A stretch of DNA of 64,000 bases from Bacteroidota bacterium (GCA_028875875.1 JAGWUV010000006.1:1-64000), one strand, 5' to 3'; shown: positions 34,178 to 45,236, counted from the first letter of the stretch. Program-made: numbers and translations. Notes: generated by a model not told the origin, from the sequence alone.

Positions 34178-35107
34178 ATGTCTATTGAAGTAACGCAATT
34201 AACGAAGCAATATGGGGAACAGAAAGCCGTGAATAATATTTCTTTTTCACTTCGTAAAGGCGAGATCGTTGGATTCCTGGGGCCGAATGGTGCAGGGAAA
34301 AGTACAACAATGAAAATGATCACCGGCTACCTTCTTCCCGATAAGGGTAATATTACCATCGCAGGTGTTGATGTGCAGCAACAGCCGCTGCAAGCCAAGC
34401 GAAAAATAGGTTACCTGCCTGAATCGAATGCTTTGTACTACGATATGTATGTGAAGGAATATTTAAGTTTTGTTGCAGGTATTCATCAAATACAGGGTGT
34501 TGCCAAACGCATTGCTGATATTATTGAATTAACCGGGCTTCAGGTGGAACAGCGTAAAAAAATAGGACAACTTTCCAAAGGATATAAGCAAAGGGTAGGC
34601 TTAGCCGCCGCTCTGATACACGATCCGGAGGTGCTGATACTGGACGAACCCACCAGCGGCTTAGACCCGAATCAAATCATTGAGATCAGGAATGTGATTC
34701 AGCAGCAGGGACAGCACAAAACCGTTTTGTTTTCATCTCATATTCTCCAGGAAGTAGAGGCTATTTGCAGCCGGGCCATCATCATTCATAAGGGTGTAAT
34801 CGTAGCCGATGCCCCGTTGTCCACACTGCAAAAAGGTACTGCGGAGAAACATTTGCTTACCATTCAGTTCGAGGCTGTACCCAATGAAGTATTAATCTTG
34901 TTGCGGCGAATAGAAGGCGTTGAGAATATTTCGGTTATTCCCATGCAGGGTTCTGCGGTAATGCTGCAGGTGCATACATCCCATCCCGAACAGGTACGTA
35001 AAGAGGTATTAGCCCTTTCTTTGCAACATAACCTGAATATTGTTTCTTTGCAATCCGAAGTGCAGAAGCTGGAAGATGTGTTTAGATCGTTAACCGTTAA
35101 AGCCTGA
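34178..35107 (+). CDS. gldA: ABC transporter ATP-binding protein GldA (gliding-motility type)
   Basis: A 309-residue ATPase with Walker A GPNGAGKST, Q-loop region YLPESNALYYDMYVKEYL, signature LSKGYKQRVGLA, Walker B LILDEPTSGLDPNQ and the switch His in FSSHILQEV. The LSKGY[KR]QR signature and C-terminal extension match GldA, which works with GldF and GldG. Those partners are not next to it in this window, so gldA is unlinked here. Other Bacteroidota ABC-2-type ATPases look similar; motility itself is not shown. Confidence 0.82.
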   Translation: MSIEVTQLTKQYGEQKAVNNISFSLRKGEIVGFLGPNGAGKSTTMKMITGYLLPDKGNITIAGVDVQQQPLQAKRKIGYLPESNALYYDMYVKEYLSFVAGIHQIQGVAKRIADIIELTGLQVEQRKKIGQLSKGYKQRVGLAAALIHDPEVLILDEPTSGLDPNQIIEIRNVIQQQGQHKTVLFSSHILQEVEAICSRAIIIHKGVIVADAPLSTLQKGTAEKHLLTIQFEAVPNEVLILLRRIEGVENISVIPMQGSAVMLQVHTSHPEQVRKEVLALSLQHNLNIVSLQSEVQKLEDVFRSLTVKA

Positions 35108-35141
35108 TAATTATCATTTATATTACAAAGCCCATCTTTTT

Positions 35142-35149
35142 TACCTTTG
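35142..35149 (+). promoter_or_regulatory. putative -7 promoter element of eno
   Basis: TACCTTTG, an exact TAnnTTTG match, 66 nt before the enolase ATG. No clear -33 TTG at the expected spacing. Confidence 0.45.
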
Positions 35150-35202
35150 CGCTGCAAAAAAAGAAGCGCTTGCTAAAAGAACTTAACTATCAATTAAACT
35201 AA

Positions 35203-36504
<1,302 letters not shown>

Positions 36505-36600
36505 TTCCGCCGGATATTATAACGTTCATAGTTAGTGGTTTGCACAGGTGTTGGTAACCTTTGTGTATGGCCATTAGCTATGAACTTTTATTTTTGGGTT

Positions 36601-36903
36601 ATGAAGAAAATTTCATCTGTACTTTTTAACAGGTATTTCTTGGCTACTGCATTCTTTGTAGTATGGATGCTATTTTTCGACCAGCGCGATTTTTTTTATG
36701 TACTGGAACAAAAAAGGCAGCTGAAAAACCTGGAAAATAAAAAACACTATTACGAGCAGGAAATAGAAAAAGCTAAGAAGGACCTTTCAGACTTACAGAA
36801 CAACCCGGCTGCACTAGAAAAGTTTGCCCGTGAGCATTATATGATGAAAAAAGACGGAGAAGATATCTATATCATTGAAGATAGCACTACCGCAAAAAAA
36901 TAA
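36601..36903 (+). CDS. septum-formation initiator, FtsB/DivIC family
   Basis: A 100-residue bitopic protein: one membrane span (about residues 11-26), then a coiled coil (about 32-66, with repeated K/E/L heptads) and the family-typical FAREHYMMKKDGEDIYII. It takes part in the divisome, linking to FtsL/FtsQ-like partners. The ATG at 36601 is chosen because it begins the conserved part; the upstream frame runs into non-conserved sequence. Located after eno as in many genomes. Confidence 0.88.
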   Translation: MKKISSVLFNRYFLATAFFVVWMLFFDQRDFFYVLEQKRQLKNLENKKHYYEQEIEKAKKDLSDLQNNPAALEKFAREHYMMKKDGEDIYIIEDSTTAKK

Positions 36904-37000
36904 ATACTCCGCAATAATTCTTTTCATCTTCCGTTTAAGAAACAGACCGTGTTTTACCCTCCGAAAGCAGTATATTTACTATTGCAGTTTCAAATTATTT

Positions 37001-37243
37001 ATGCAAAAATTTACACAGGAACAATTGATGCTGTACCTGTATGGCGAAGCATCCCCCATACTTACACTGGCCATAGACAAAGCATTGAAAGATGATGCTG
37101 AACTGGCCAATGAGATTAAGGTATTGAAGCGTATGAAAAAGCAAATGGAAGACCTAAAAAAGCAAAATAATACGCCCAGCGATACTACCATCGATGCGAT
37201 TTTGAAATACGCGAAAACACAAGCGGATAAAAAACAAGAATAG
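37001..37243 (+). CDS. hypothetical small helical protein
   Basis: An 80-residue acidic/basic helical protein (MQKFTQEQLMLYLYGEASPI at the start, then long K/E-rich helices). The N-terminal pattern, QLMLYLYGE followed by a run of helix, recalls the short N-terminal segment of anti-sigma/zinc-finger-like proteins, but no Cys or His cluster is present. No function is assigned. It lies between the FtsB-like gene and nth. Confidence 0.6.
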   Translation: MQKFTQEQLMLYLYGEASPILTLAIDKALKDDAELANEIKVLKRMKKQMEDLKKQNNTPSDTTIDAILKYAKTQADKKQE

Positions 37244-37362
37244 AATTTATCCTCGCTGCACGCTTTCGGGAAAATATAATTACAGCATCTATTTAGGTTC
37301 TGGTCGCTTCAACTATTAATCCACTAAGATGTTACCTATCTTTATCGAATTAGTATTGAAGT

Positions 37363-38010
37363 ATGACCAAAAAAGAACGCTACAAATTTGTAATTGATTA
37401 CTTCCAGCAACATTCTCCGAATGCTGAAACAGAACTAATCTACGATAATCCTTTTCAATTACTGGTGGCTGTTATATTATCGGCGCAATGCACCGATGTG
37501 AGGGTTAATTTAACTACGCCTAAGTTGTTCGAAAATTATCCTGATCCATCTTCCCTTGCTCAAGCAAGCTTTGAGGAGTTGTTCCCACTTATCAAAAGCA
37601 TCTCTTACCCTAACAATAAAACCAAGCACCTGATCGGTATGGCTAATATGTTATTAGCCAAATTCAACGGAGAGGTGCCTATGACAGTAGATGAGTTGGT
37701 ACAGCTTCCGGGTGTTGGGAGAAAAACGGCTAACGTGATAACCAGCGTAATCGACCAACAACCTAATATGGCCGTTGATACCCACGTATTTAGAGTAAGT
37801 AAGCGATTGGGGTTGGTAACACAAACAGCTAATACGCCTTTAGCTGTAGAGAAACAACTAATTAAAGAAATCCCGGAAGGGCTAGTTCATAAAGCGCATC
37901 ATTGGCTGATATTGCATGGACGGTACACTTGCCTGGCACGTAGCCCCAAGTGTGATGAATGCGGATTGAAAGAAGTGTGCGTTTATTATACCCGGAAGGG
38001 TAAAAAATAA
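37363..38010 (+). CDS. nth: endonuclease III
   Basis: DNA glycosylase/AP lyase for oxidised pyrimidines. 215 residues. Helix-hairpin-helix LPGVGRKTANVI with the catalytic Lys, catalytic Asp in AVDTHVFRVS, and the C-terminal 4Fe-4S cluster ligands in the spacing C-x6-C-x2-C-x5-C (CLARSPKCDECGLKEVC). Complete and typical. It ends 2 nt from the convergent MmcQ/YjbR gene. Confidence 0.96.
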   Translation: MTKKERYKFVIDYFQQHSPNAETELIYDNPFQLLVAVILSAQCTDVRVNLTTPKLFENYPDPSSLAQASFEELFPLIKSISYPNNKTKHLIGMANMLLAKFNGEVPMTVDELVQLPGVGRKTANVITSVIDQQPNMAVDTHVFRVSKRLGLVTQTANTPLAVEKQLIKEIPEGLVHKAHHWLILHGRYTCLARSPKCDECGLKEVCVYYTRKGKK

Positions 38011-38012
38011 GT

Positions 38013-38339
38013 TTATTTTTTACCTCGTACCAAAGCATACGAGTCATCAATCATTTGTAAGATTTGTTTTTTGGCAAGCATACCATTAACCAAGATTGTA
38101 TTCCAGTGCTTTTTATTCATGTGATAACCTGGGAGAATACAATCCGGATAACGTTCTCTTAACTCTATGGCCATGGCAGGATCACATTTCAGGTTCAACT
38201 GAAGCGGAAATGTATCGAGTGACACCAGTATAAACATTTTCCCCAATACTTTACAAACCCATACATCGGGTCCAAAGGGAAGTGCTTCTTCCGCATCATC
38301 TTTCTGCAAAGCATATGTTCTCAATTCTTCTACATCCAT
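38013..38339 (-). CDS. MmcQ/YjbR family protein
   Basis: A 108-residue protein of the MmcQ/YjbR (DNA-binding-like, CyaY-like fold) family. Motifs: EALPFGPDVWVCKVLGKMF, the PLQLNLKCDP region, and PGYHMNKKHWNTILVNG near the end. Biological role not established for the family. Convergent with nth, with no room for a separate terminator between them. Confidence 0.88.
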   Translation of the reverse strand: MDVEELRTYALQKDDAEEALPFGPDVWVCKVLGKMFILVSLDTFPLQLNLKCDPAMAIELRERYPDCILPGYHMNKKHWNTILVNGMLAKKQILQMIDDSYALVRGKK

Positions 38340-38416
38340 ACATTGAAAGTATATAAAAAGTTACTGAACAGCATTCATCTATACATTGAAATTGAAAGTA
38401 TCTTTATCAACATAAG

Positions 38417-40651
38417 ATGGATTACATTAAAGAATATAAAAGCTTTATCAGTAGTTATTATTTAGCTGAGGGTGTTAGGAAAACAGTGGGTATACTGCTG
38501 CCTGCATTGGTGTTTGGTTATTTTAATGCTTTGCAGATTGGGATAGTTATAGCTATTGGTGCATTGTGTGTAAGCATTACTGATAATCCCGGTCCTATAC
38601 TGCATCGGATGAATGGTTTTGTAGTATGTGCCTTTCTTGTGTTTTTATTTTCTATTATTACCGGTTTTGCACATACGATCCCCTGGTTATGGCTCATTTT
38701 GCTGCCCCTTTTTTGCTTTTTCTTTTCACTCATTACTGTATATGGGGCCAGATCTGCAGCCATTGGTGTGGCAGTACTACTTGTAATTGTTTTGGAAACA
38801 CAATACCAGTACACGGGCTGGAAAGTATTAAGCAATGCAGCTTACTTATTGGCCGGCGGAGTTTGGTATATATTATTAAGCTTGCTATTGTACAAGATGC
38901 GGCCCTATAAACTTGCGCAACAGGCATTGGGAGATTATGTGCTCTCTATTGCAGATTATCTCAGGGTAAAAGCTGCTTTGTATGATAATGATGTAGATTA
39001 TGAAAAGATGAAGCAGCAACTGGTGAGCACACAGATTGCGATACAGGAGAAGCAAAACCTTGTTACAGAATTAATTTTTAAAACGAGAAGTATTGTCCAG
39101 GAATCTACTCATATCGGGCGGGTACTGGTGATGGCTTTTTTAGATGTGACCGATCTCTTCGAGATAACGATGGCTTCTCACCAGGATTATGAAAAGTTAC
39201 ATGAACATTTTGAACAAACGGCTATTCTTACAGAATACGGCGAATTGATCCGTTCGCTGGCCAAAGAATTAGATGCGATTGGTTGGGCATTACAGAGTGG
39301 GAAGAAATCAGTGTTCGACGAAACGATTACCATTCAGCTTGTAAAAGAAAGAGAACGTTTGGAGGCATTGCGTAAAACGATCTTATCTCCCGGCAATGTA
39401 GAAATGTTTATCAGCCTCAAACATATTCTGGATACGATGGATGATATCTCAAGAAGAATCCAAACATTGCACCACTATACTACTTACGATAGAAAACTTC
39501 GCCGTAAAAAAGTACAGATGCCTGATCCGGAAGATTTTATTTCTCACCAGGCCATCGATCTCAAATTATTATGGGATAATCTCTCTTTTCAGTCCAACAT
39601 TTTCCGTCACTCTCTGCGTATCGCGATGGCCGCTGCCGCCGGTTATTTAATTGCAAGGCTTTTCATTGTGGGGCATAGTTATTGGATTTTACTCACCGTT
39701 GTTGTGATCTTAAAGCCTGGTTATAGTCTTACCAAAGAAAGAAACATACAACGTATATCCGGTACCGTTTCAGGTGTAATACTTACAGCTTTGTTGTTAT
39801 GGTTTATTAAAGATAATACAGTGATATTGGTTACGCTTGCCATTTGTATGATCATTGCATTCAGTTTTATACGGAGGCATTATTTTGTTGGGGTATTTAT
39901 GATCACGGTGTATGTGTTACTGATGTTTCATCTGATCGGAACAGGTAATTTTTCAACTATTATGAAAGACAGGCTCATGGATACGCTTATTGGTTCAGTG
40001 CTGGCATGGTTGTTTAATTATCTTATTCCGCCGATATGGGAGCAGAACAATATCAAAGCCCTGATGGAACATATGCTGCAAAGCAGTATTGCTTATTATA
40101 AGATCGTTGCAGATACTTTTACCGGGAAAAATTTTGTAAAAGCAGCGGTGAGGGTAGAACGCAAAAACAGCCTCGTTGCTTTAGCTAACCTTTCGGATAC
40201 ATTTAACCGTATGTTATCTGAACCTAAGAGCAAGCAGGAACATATTGAGCAGATACACCAGTTTGTTGTGTCTGTGCATATGCTCACCTCTCATATTGCC
40301 ACGCTAACCCACTATGCTCATTCGGTAGAAGAAGAATTTATTGTGGAGGATTATAAACCTTTGATCACATTAACGCAGGCTCATTTGCACGAAGCCAGGA
40401 ACCTTCTGAAACAGGGAGAGCAGGAAGGTAAAGCATCGATTGCAGAAACTGATGCGAATATTAAAATGCTGGATGAGAGAATTGGCCGTTTATTGCAGCA
40501 AAGAAAGACTGAATTGGAAGAAGGTAAAATAGAAAGCAGTACCCGGAAAAAATTGTCACAGTTTAAATCGATTGCAGACCAGTTCTATTTTATTTATAAG
40601 ATCACTGTTGACATTAATAAGATCGCAGATAAAATAAAAGTTGTTGCATAA
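38417..40651 (+). CDS. FUSC-family membrane protein (YccS/YhfK-like)
   Basis: A 744-residue protein with two blocks of membrane segments (about 20-165 and 400-540) separated and followed by long cytoplasmic helical regions, the layout of FUSC/YccS/YhfK and aromatic-acid-exporter-like proteins. The second block contains LLTVVVILKPGYSLTKERNI, a typical FUSC motif. Exported substrate unknown. It ends in a terminator shared with the convergent amidohydrolase gene. Confidence 0.85.
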   Translation: MDYIKEYKSFISSYYLAEGVRKTVGILLPALVFGYFNALQIGIVIAIGALCVSITDNPGPILHRMNGFVVCAFLVFLFSIITGFAHTIPWLWLILLPLFCFFFSLITVYGARSAAIGVAVLLVIVLETQYQYTGWKVLSNAAYLLAGGVWYILLSLLLYKMRPYKLAQQALGDYVLSIADYLRVKAALYDNDVDYEKMKQQLVSTQIAIQEKQNLVTELIFKTRSIVQESTHIGRVLVMAFLDVTDLFEITMASHQDYEKLHEHFEQTAILTEYGELIRSLAKELDAIGWALQSGKKSVFDETITIQLVKERERLEALRKTILSPGNVEMFISLKHILDTMDDISRRIQTLHHYTTYDRKLRRKKVQMPDPEDFISHQAIDLKLLWDNLSFQSNIFRHSLRIAMAAAAGYLIARLFIVGHSYWILLTVVVILKPGYSLTKERNIQRISGTVSGVILTALLLWFIKDNTVILVTLAICMIIAFSFIRRHYFVGVFMITVYVLLMFHLIGTGNFSTIMKDRLMDTLIGSVLAWLFNYLIPPIWEQNNIKALMEHMLQSSIAYYKIVADTFTGKNFVKAAVRVERKNSLVALANLSDTFNRMLSEPKSKQEHIEQIHQFVVSVHMLTSHIATLTHYAHSVEEEFIVEDYKPLITLTQAHLHEARNLLKQGEQEGKASIAETDANIKMLDERIGRLLQQRKTELEEGKIESSTRKKLSQFKSIADQFYFIYKITVDINKIADKIKVVA

Positions 40652-40684
40652 AAAAGAGCTACAGCAAAACGCTGCAACTCTTTT
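40652..40684. terminator. bidirectional terminator between FUSC and amidohydrolase genes
   Basis: Stem AAAAGAG / CTCTTTT with an inner CAGC/GCTG part and two mismatches; poly-A and poly-T flank it, so it works for both convergent genes. Confidence 0.75.
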
Positions 40685-40703
40685 ATAAGATAAAGTAAGC
40701 TGT

Positions 40704-41915
40704 TTACTCACAGTTATTGCTTACCCAGTTACCATCAATCATCACTTTGCACACTTTTGTGAGGTATTCAAATGGATCTCCGTTGTATAACACAAGATCT
40801 GCATCCTTCCCTTTTTCAATACTGCCAACATGGTTATCAATGCCTAATAATTTTGCAGGATTGATAGTGATCGCTTTCAGTCCATCTTCAAAAGGCAGGC
40901 CGTTAGCCACTGCTATAGCGGCTTCCCAAAGAATTACCCTTGTTTTAGGAACATACGCTTCATAACCGCTTTCTATAGAAATGGGAATACCTGCTTTGGT
41001 TAAAATAGCAGCGCTTTCTCTTGTCATGTTTATCATATCGCCGCCGTTTCTTGCCATAGTTGCATGTAAAATCACTTCTGCATGAGCAGCTTTAATTTCA
41101 TCGGTCAAACGGTAAGCTTCTGCAGCACCATCAATTACCAATTGAAAGTTGAATTCTTTTGCCAGGCGAATGGCATTCATAATATCATTCGTTGTATTTA
41201 CGGTAATCAATGCCTTCATATCATGCGTTAATAATTTTCCCAGCATCTCCAGTTTAAGGTCTTCGGCGGGCCTCTTTGTAGAATCTTTGGCATTCATTTT
41301 TTTAAGGTAGTCCTGTGCTTTGATCAACTCCGTACGCAGCATGGCAATTTGCTTGGCCTTGGTTCCGGGAGATGGGAAATTTCCCTGCACAGCCGGGCCG
41401 ATGGTCATGGCCAGCATTGCAGCGGGTATGATAGTTACATGATCCACGGTGCCAGGTTTGGTTTTTACTACCATGGTTTGTCCACTTACCAGTGCCCCTA
41501 TGCCATGACCTGTGTGCAATGTAGTTACGCCATTATCCCGCACATATTTTACCAGTTTATCTTCCGTGTTGTACGCATCAATAGCCCGCAGGTCGGGTTG
41601 GATGGGAGATGATTTTTCCAGTTGATCCTGGTCGGAGGGAATGTTTAGTGGTCCGGATAATCCTACCACACTTCTTGCATCAATTAATCCGGGTGTTACC
41701 ACTTTTGCTTCCACTACTGTATAGTTGGAAGGGATCTTTATGTCTCCTTCTTTGCCGATCTTTTCTATTTTCCCGTCTTTTACAAGGATCACTCCATTCT
41801 GAATAGCACCTGCGGTAACGGTGTACACTTTTTCAGCTTTGATAGCCGTTTGGGCTAGTGTAAAGGAAGGTAATGACAGCAGAAGAAAGAAGTTTAAAAT
41901 AGTAGTTGCTTTCAT
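40704..41915 (-). CDS. secreted amidohydrolase-family protein lacking the metal-binding residues
   Basis: A 403-residue exported protein (signal peptide to about residue 21) with the amidohydrolase fold: N-terminal composite strands, GLIDARSVVGLSGP, and the C-terminal HVGSIEKGKDADLVLYNGDP. Compared with its neighbour 41937-43244 it has lost the HxH motif (R81 and V83 instead of His), the second His cluster (TVNTTND instead of HFHTHKEND), the LHH motif (IDG) and the catalytic HTDDG Asp. It is therefore probably catalytically inactive, likely a partner subunit or binding protein of the active neighbour. The start codon follows the neighbour stop by 21 nt. Confidence 0.85.
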   Translation of the reverse strand: MKATTILNFFLLLSLPSFTLAQTAIKAEKVYTVTAGAIQNGVILVKDGKIEKIGKEGDIKIPSNYTVVEAKVVTPGLIDARSVVGLSGPLNIPSDQDQLEKSSPIQPDLRAIDAYNTEDKLVKYVRDNGVTTLHTGHGIGALVSGQTMVVKTKPGTVDHVTIIPAAMLAMTIGPAVQGNFPSPGTKAKQIAMLRTELIKAQDYLKKMNAKDSTKRPAEDLKLEMLGKLLTHDMKALITVNTTNDIMNAIRLAKEFNFQLVIDGAAEAYRLTDEIKAAHAEVILHATMARNGGDMINMTRESAAILTKAGIPISIESGYEAYVPKTRVILWEAAIAVANGLPFEDGLKAITINPAKLLGIDNHVGSIEKGKDADLVLYNGDPFEYLTKVCKVMIDGNWVSNNCE

Positions 41916-41936
41916 TATAAATTAGTTTGAATGAGT

Positions 41937-43244
41937 TTATTGATTTTCTTCATCGTCGTGATGATGGGTAAATTCTGCTCGGTCACTTGAGTACACATGA
42001 TAGCCGCCTACCGCAAAAGCTTTATCGGCGGGATTGGAAAGATCGAATCGTTTTTTTCCTTCTACCCATGTTTGCTCCACTTTTGTGTACACACTAAACG
42101 GATCACCGGATAAAATGATAAAATCTGCATCCTTCCCAATTTCCAGCGAACCGATCCTGCTGGAGAGATCTAACATTTTAGCACCGGCAATGGTCAAAGC
42201 TTCCAGGGCTTTTTGTTTAGACATGCCTGATTTAACCGCCAATGCTGCTCCCCGAATGAGTAACCTTGAGTCGGTGATACCATCATCGGTATGAAAAGCG
42301 GTTAGAACGCCGGCTTTTTCCAGCACGGCACCGGTGGTAAAAGAGTAATCCATGGCTTCCAGTTTACCGCCTGGAGCATCGATCACAATAACAGAACAGG
42401 GCACATTGGCTTTGGCTATTTCATCTGCAACTTTCCAACCTTCAGAAACGTGGTGTAATACTACCCTGAAGCCAAATTCCTTACTTAGTCTTATGGCCGT
42501 TAAAATATCGTTTTCCTTATGTGTATGAAAATGAACAATACGTTTGCCATTCAGCACTTCTACCAAAGGCTCTAATCGCAGGTCGCGTTCAGGCATTTTA
42601 GTAGAGTCTTTTGCAGCAGCCTCTAATTTCTTTTTATATTCCTGTGCCTTTACAAACAATTCTCTCACCATCGCAGCACTTTTGGCTCTTGTGCCGGGAA
42701 ACCCTGCTGTACCCCGCATGGGATTGGTTCCGTTGGCCATTTTCATTCCACCATATACTCCTTTTTCATTGGTGATGATGATATCTTCCATCACTTTTCC
42801 TTCCCTCATTTTTACGTACACGGTTTGTCCGCTCATAAGATGACCGCTACCCGGCATGATGTTGATCGTGGTAATGCCACCTGCCAGTGCTTTTTTAAAG
42901 CCATCACTGGTAGGATTGATTGCATCAAATGCCCTTGCATCGGGATTCAGTGCTGCGGAGTTATCGCCACCTTCCGGTCCGCCCAGGTGAGAGTGTGTGT
43001 CAATGATCCCGGGCATCATCACTTTCCCTTTCACTTCAGTTACAATAGCATTTTCGGGAATTTTCAACGAAGCATCGCCAATAGCAATGATCTTTCCTTT
43101 TTGAACAATCAATGTTCCATTTTCAATCGGAGCTCCCGTAATGGGGTAAATGAGGGCGCCTGTAAAGGCCATCGGCTGTTCCTGTGCAGAGAGCTGCAAG
43201 CACAGGAAAAAAGCAGCAGCAATGGCCACCAATTTTTTTCTCAT
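41937..43244 (-). CDS. secreted amidohydrolase (imidazolonepropionase-like)
   Basis: A 435-residue exported amidohydrolase (signal peptide about 1-21). Full metal site: H84-S-H86 in GIIDTHSHLGG, H240/H242 (HFHTHKEND), H264/H265 (LHHVSEG) and D320 (FHTDDGITD). The usual C-terminal SLEIGKDADFIILSGDP motif is present, followed by a His/Asp/Glu-rich tail (HHHDDEENQ). The substrate is unknown; related enzymes cleave cyclic amides or dipeptides. It forms an operon with the inactive paralogue downstream. Confidence 0.9.
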   Translation of the reverse strand: MRKKLVAIAAAFFLCLQLSAQEQPMAFTGALIYPITGAPIENGTLIVQKGKIIAIGDASLKIPENAIVTEVKGKVMMPGIIDTHSHLGGPEGGDNSAALNPDARAFDAINPTSDGFKKALAGGITTINIMPGSGHLMSGQTVYVKMREGKVMEDIIITNEKGVYGGMKMANGTNPMRGTAGFPGTRAKSAAMVRELFVKAQEYKKKLEAAAKDSTKMPERDLRLEPLVEVLNGKRIVHFHTHKENDILTAIRLSKEFGFRVVLHHVSEGWKVADEIAKANVPCSVIVIDAPGGKLEAMDYSFTTGAVLEKAGVLTAFHTDDGITDSRLLIRGAALAVKSGMSKQKALEALTIAGAKMLDLSSRIGSLEIGKDADFIILSGDPFSVYTKVEQTWVEGKKRFDLSNPADKAFAVGGYHVYSSDRAEFTHHHDDEENQ

Positions 43245-43339
43245 AAGTAATAGTTGTGGTGTTTATATATGTGATGAATATACAAAACACTTGCTTAATA
43301 CAGAAGCTTGTTACGAGTTGTTGCAGTAGTTACCGCAAT

Positions 43340-43369
43340 AAAAAAGAGCCACCTTAACAGGTAGCTCTT
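43340..43369 (-). terminator. terminator of the korA-like gene
   Basis: Stem AAGAGC-ACCT / AGGT-GCTCTT with one bulged mismatch, followed on the minus strand by TTTTTTATTG. Confidence 0.8.
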
Positions 43370-43388
43370 AACGTTTATAGAAAAAAAA

Positions 43389-45236
43389 TTAAAGCATTTT
43401 CTTAATGGCCTCTACCAGTTCACCTTTGGTGATAGGTATGCCCATGATCTTATTGTATCCTTTGGCATCTACCAGGAATTCATCACGAATGATTTTGATG
43501 AGCTGACCATTGTTGATCTCCGGGATCAGCACTTTTTCAAAGTTCTTGATGATATCACCTAAGTTTTTAGGGAAAGGACGCAGGTAACGGATATGTGCAT
43601 GGCTTACAGAATGGCCTTCTGCCTGTAATTCCAGTACGGCACTCTTGATGGCTCCGTAGGTAGAACCCCAGCCTAATACCAGTACTTTTCCTTTTTCTGC
43701 GCCGCTATCAATTTTTTGTAAAGGAATATAATCGGCGATCATATCTACCTTAGCCTGTCTTGTTTTCACCATATGCTGGTGATTATCGGCGTCATAGCTA
43801 ACGTTACCGGTGATATCCTGTTTTTCTAATCCTCCAATACGGTGTTCTAAACCGGCAGTACCGGGAACTGCCCAGGGACGAACCAGTTTTTCATCACGTT
43901 TGTAAGGCTGGTATTTTTCTTCTCCTTCCGCTAATTCTTTTTTGAATTCAACTTTAATGGGTTGCAGGTCTGCTGAAGATGGGAAACGCCAGGGTTCAGC
44001 ACCATTGGCAATGTATCCATCACTCAGTAACATAACCGGCGTCATATGCTGCACTGCAATTCTTACGGCTTCATAAGCTACATCAAAACAATCGCTTGGA
44101 GTAGAAGAAGCGATCACCGGCATAGGGCATTCGCCGTTTCTTCCATAATATGCCTGTAATAAATCACTCTGTTCCGTTTTGGTAGGCAAACCTGTAGAAG
44201 GGCCACCACGCTGGATATTTATTACTAACAATGGAATTTCAAGCATCACTGCCAAGCCCATAGCTTCTGTTTTTAAAGCTACACCCGGACCTGAAGTTGT
44301 AGTGATACCCAATGAGCCGCCATAGCTTGCGCCGATTGCAGAAGCGATACCTGCAATTTCATCTTCTGCCTGGAAAGTTTTTATTCCAAAAGCTTTATGC
44401 TTACTAAGCTCATGCAAGATATCTGAGGCTGGAGTGATAGGGTAAGTACCGAGGAAAATAGGTAAACCGCTTTTTTCAGAAGCAGCTATCAAGCCATAAG
44501 ATAATGCCTGGTTACCCATGATGCTTCTGTATACACCTGCGGGTAATTTGGCTTTTTCAACTTTATAACGAGTAGTGAACGTTTCGGTAGTATCGCCATA
44601 GTTATAACCTGCCTGTAATACTTTGATATTACTTTGAAGGATCACATCTTTCTTGCCAAATTTCTCTTTCAGGAAGTCGATAGTGTTATCCAGGTTACGG
44701 TTATACATCCAATAAATAAAACCAAGAACAAACATGTTTTTGGCACGGTCTCTTTCCTTCACCCCCAGTTCGGCAAAATCTTTCAATGCTTCACGGGTAA
44801 GCTTGGTAACATCTATTTTTATTACTTCATAGCTATCGAGGCTACCATCTTCCAAAGGATTCACTCCATCGGGATAATTAGCCAATCGAAGGTTCTTCGT
44901 ATCGAAGCCATCAATATTGGCAATAATTTTTCCACCGGCTTTTAAACTTTTCAGGTTAGCTTTTAAGGCCGCAGCGTTCATGGCTACAAGCACATCACAA
45001 AGGTCACCTGGTGTAAAAACCTTATTGGAAGAAAAGTGGATCTGGAAACCGCTCACACCGGCTAAAGTACCTTGTGGAGCACGTATTTCTGCGGGGAAGT
45101 CGGGGAAGGTGGCAAGATCGATTCCTAAGAGGGCGGTGTTATTGGTAAACTGCTGTCCAGTTAGCTGCATACCATCACCACTGTCGCCTGCAAACTTGAT
45201 TACCACATCCTGAAGCAATTGTTCTTGTCTACTCAT
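43389..45236 (-). CDS. korA: 2-oxoacid:ferredoxin oxidoreductase subunit alpha (KorA type, fused gamma-alpha)
   Basis: A 615-residue subunit: N-terminal gamma domain (about 1-190, with KFAGDSGDGMQLTGQQF) joined to the alpha (pyrimidine-binding) domain starting near YRSIMGNQALSYGLIAASEK. Motifs TYPITPASDILHEL, GISASGAGVAL-like region (TTTSGPGVALKTEAMGLAV) and NIQRGGPSTGLPTK are typical of 2-oxoglutarate:ferredoxin oxidoreductase alpha chains. The TPP-binding beta subunit (korB) normally follows directly, but here the next gene downstream is an amidohydrolase behind a terminator, so the partner must lie elsewhere. Confidence 0.9.
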   Translation of the reverse strand: MSRQEQLLQDVVIKFAGDSGDGMQLTGQQFTNNTALLGIDLATFPDFPAEIRAPQGTLAGVSGFQIHFSSNKVFTPGDLCDVLVAMNAAALKANLKSLKAGGKIIANIDGFDTKNLRLANYPDGVNPLEDGSLDSYEVIKIDVTKLTREALKDFAELGVKERDRAKNMFVLGFIYWMYNRNLDNTIDFLKEKFGKKDVILQSNIKVLQAGYNYGDTTETFTTRYKVEKAKLPAGVYRSIMGNQALSYGLIAASEKSGLPIFLGTYPITPASDILHELSKHKAFGIKTFQAEDEIAGIASAIGASYGGSLGITTTSGPGVALKTEAMGLAVMLEIPLLVINIQRGGPSTGLPTKTEQSDLLQAYYGRNGECPMPVIASSTPSDCFDVAYEAVRIAVQHMTPVMLLSDGYIANGAEPWRFPSSADLQPIKVEFKKELAEGEEKYQPYKRDEKLVRPWAVPGTAGLEHRIGGLEKQDITGNVSYDADNHQHMVKTRQAKVDMIADYIPLQKIDSGAEKGKVLVLGWGSTYGAIKSAVLELQAEGHSVSHAHIRYLRPFPKNLGDIIKNFEKVLIPEINNGQLIKIIRDEFLVDAKGYNKIMGIPITKGELVEAIKKML

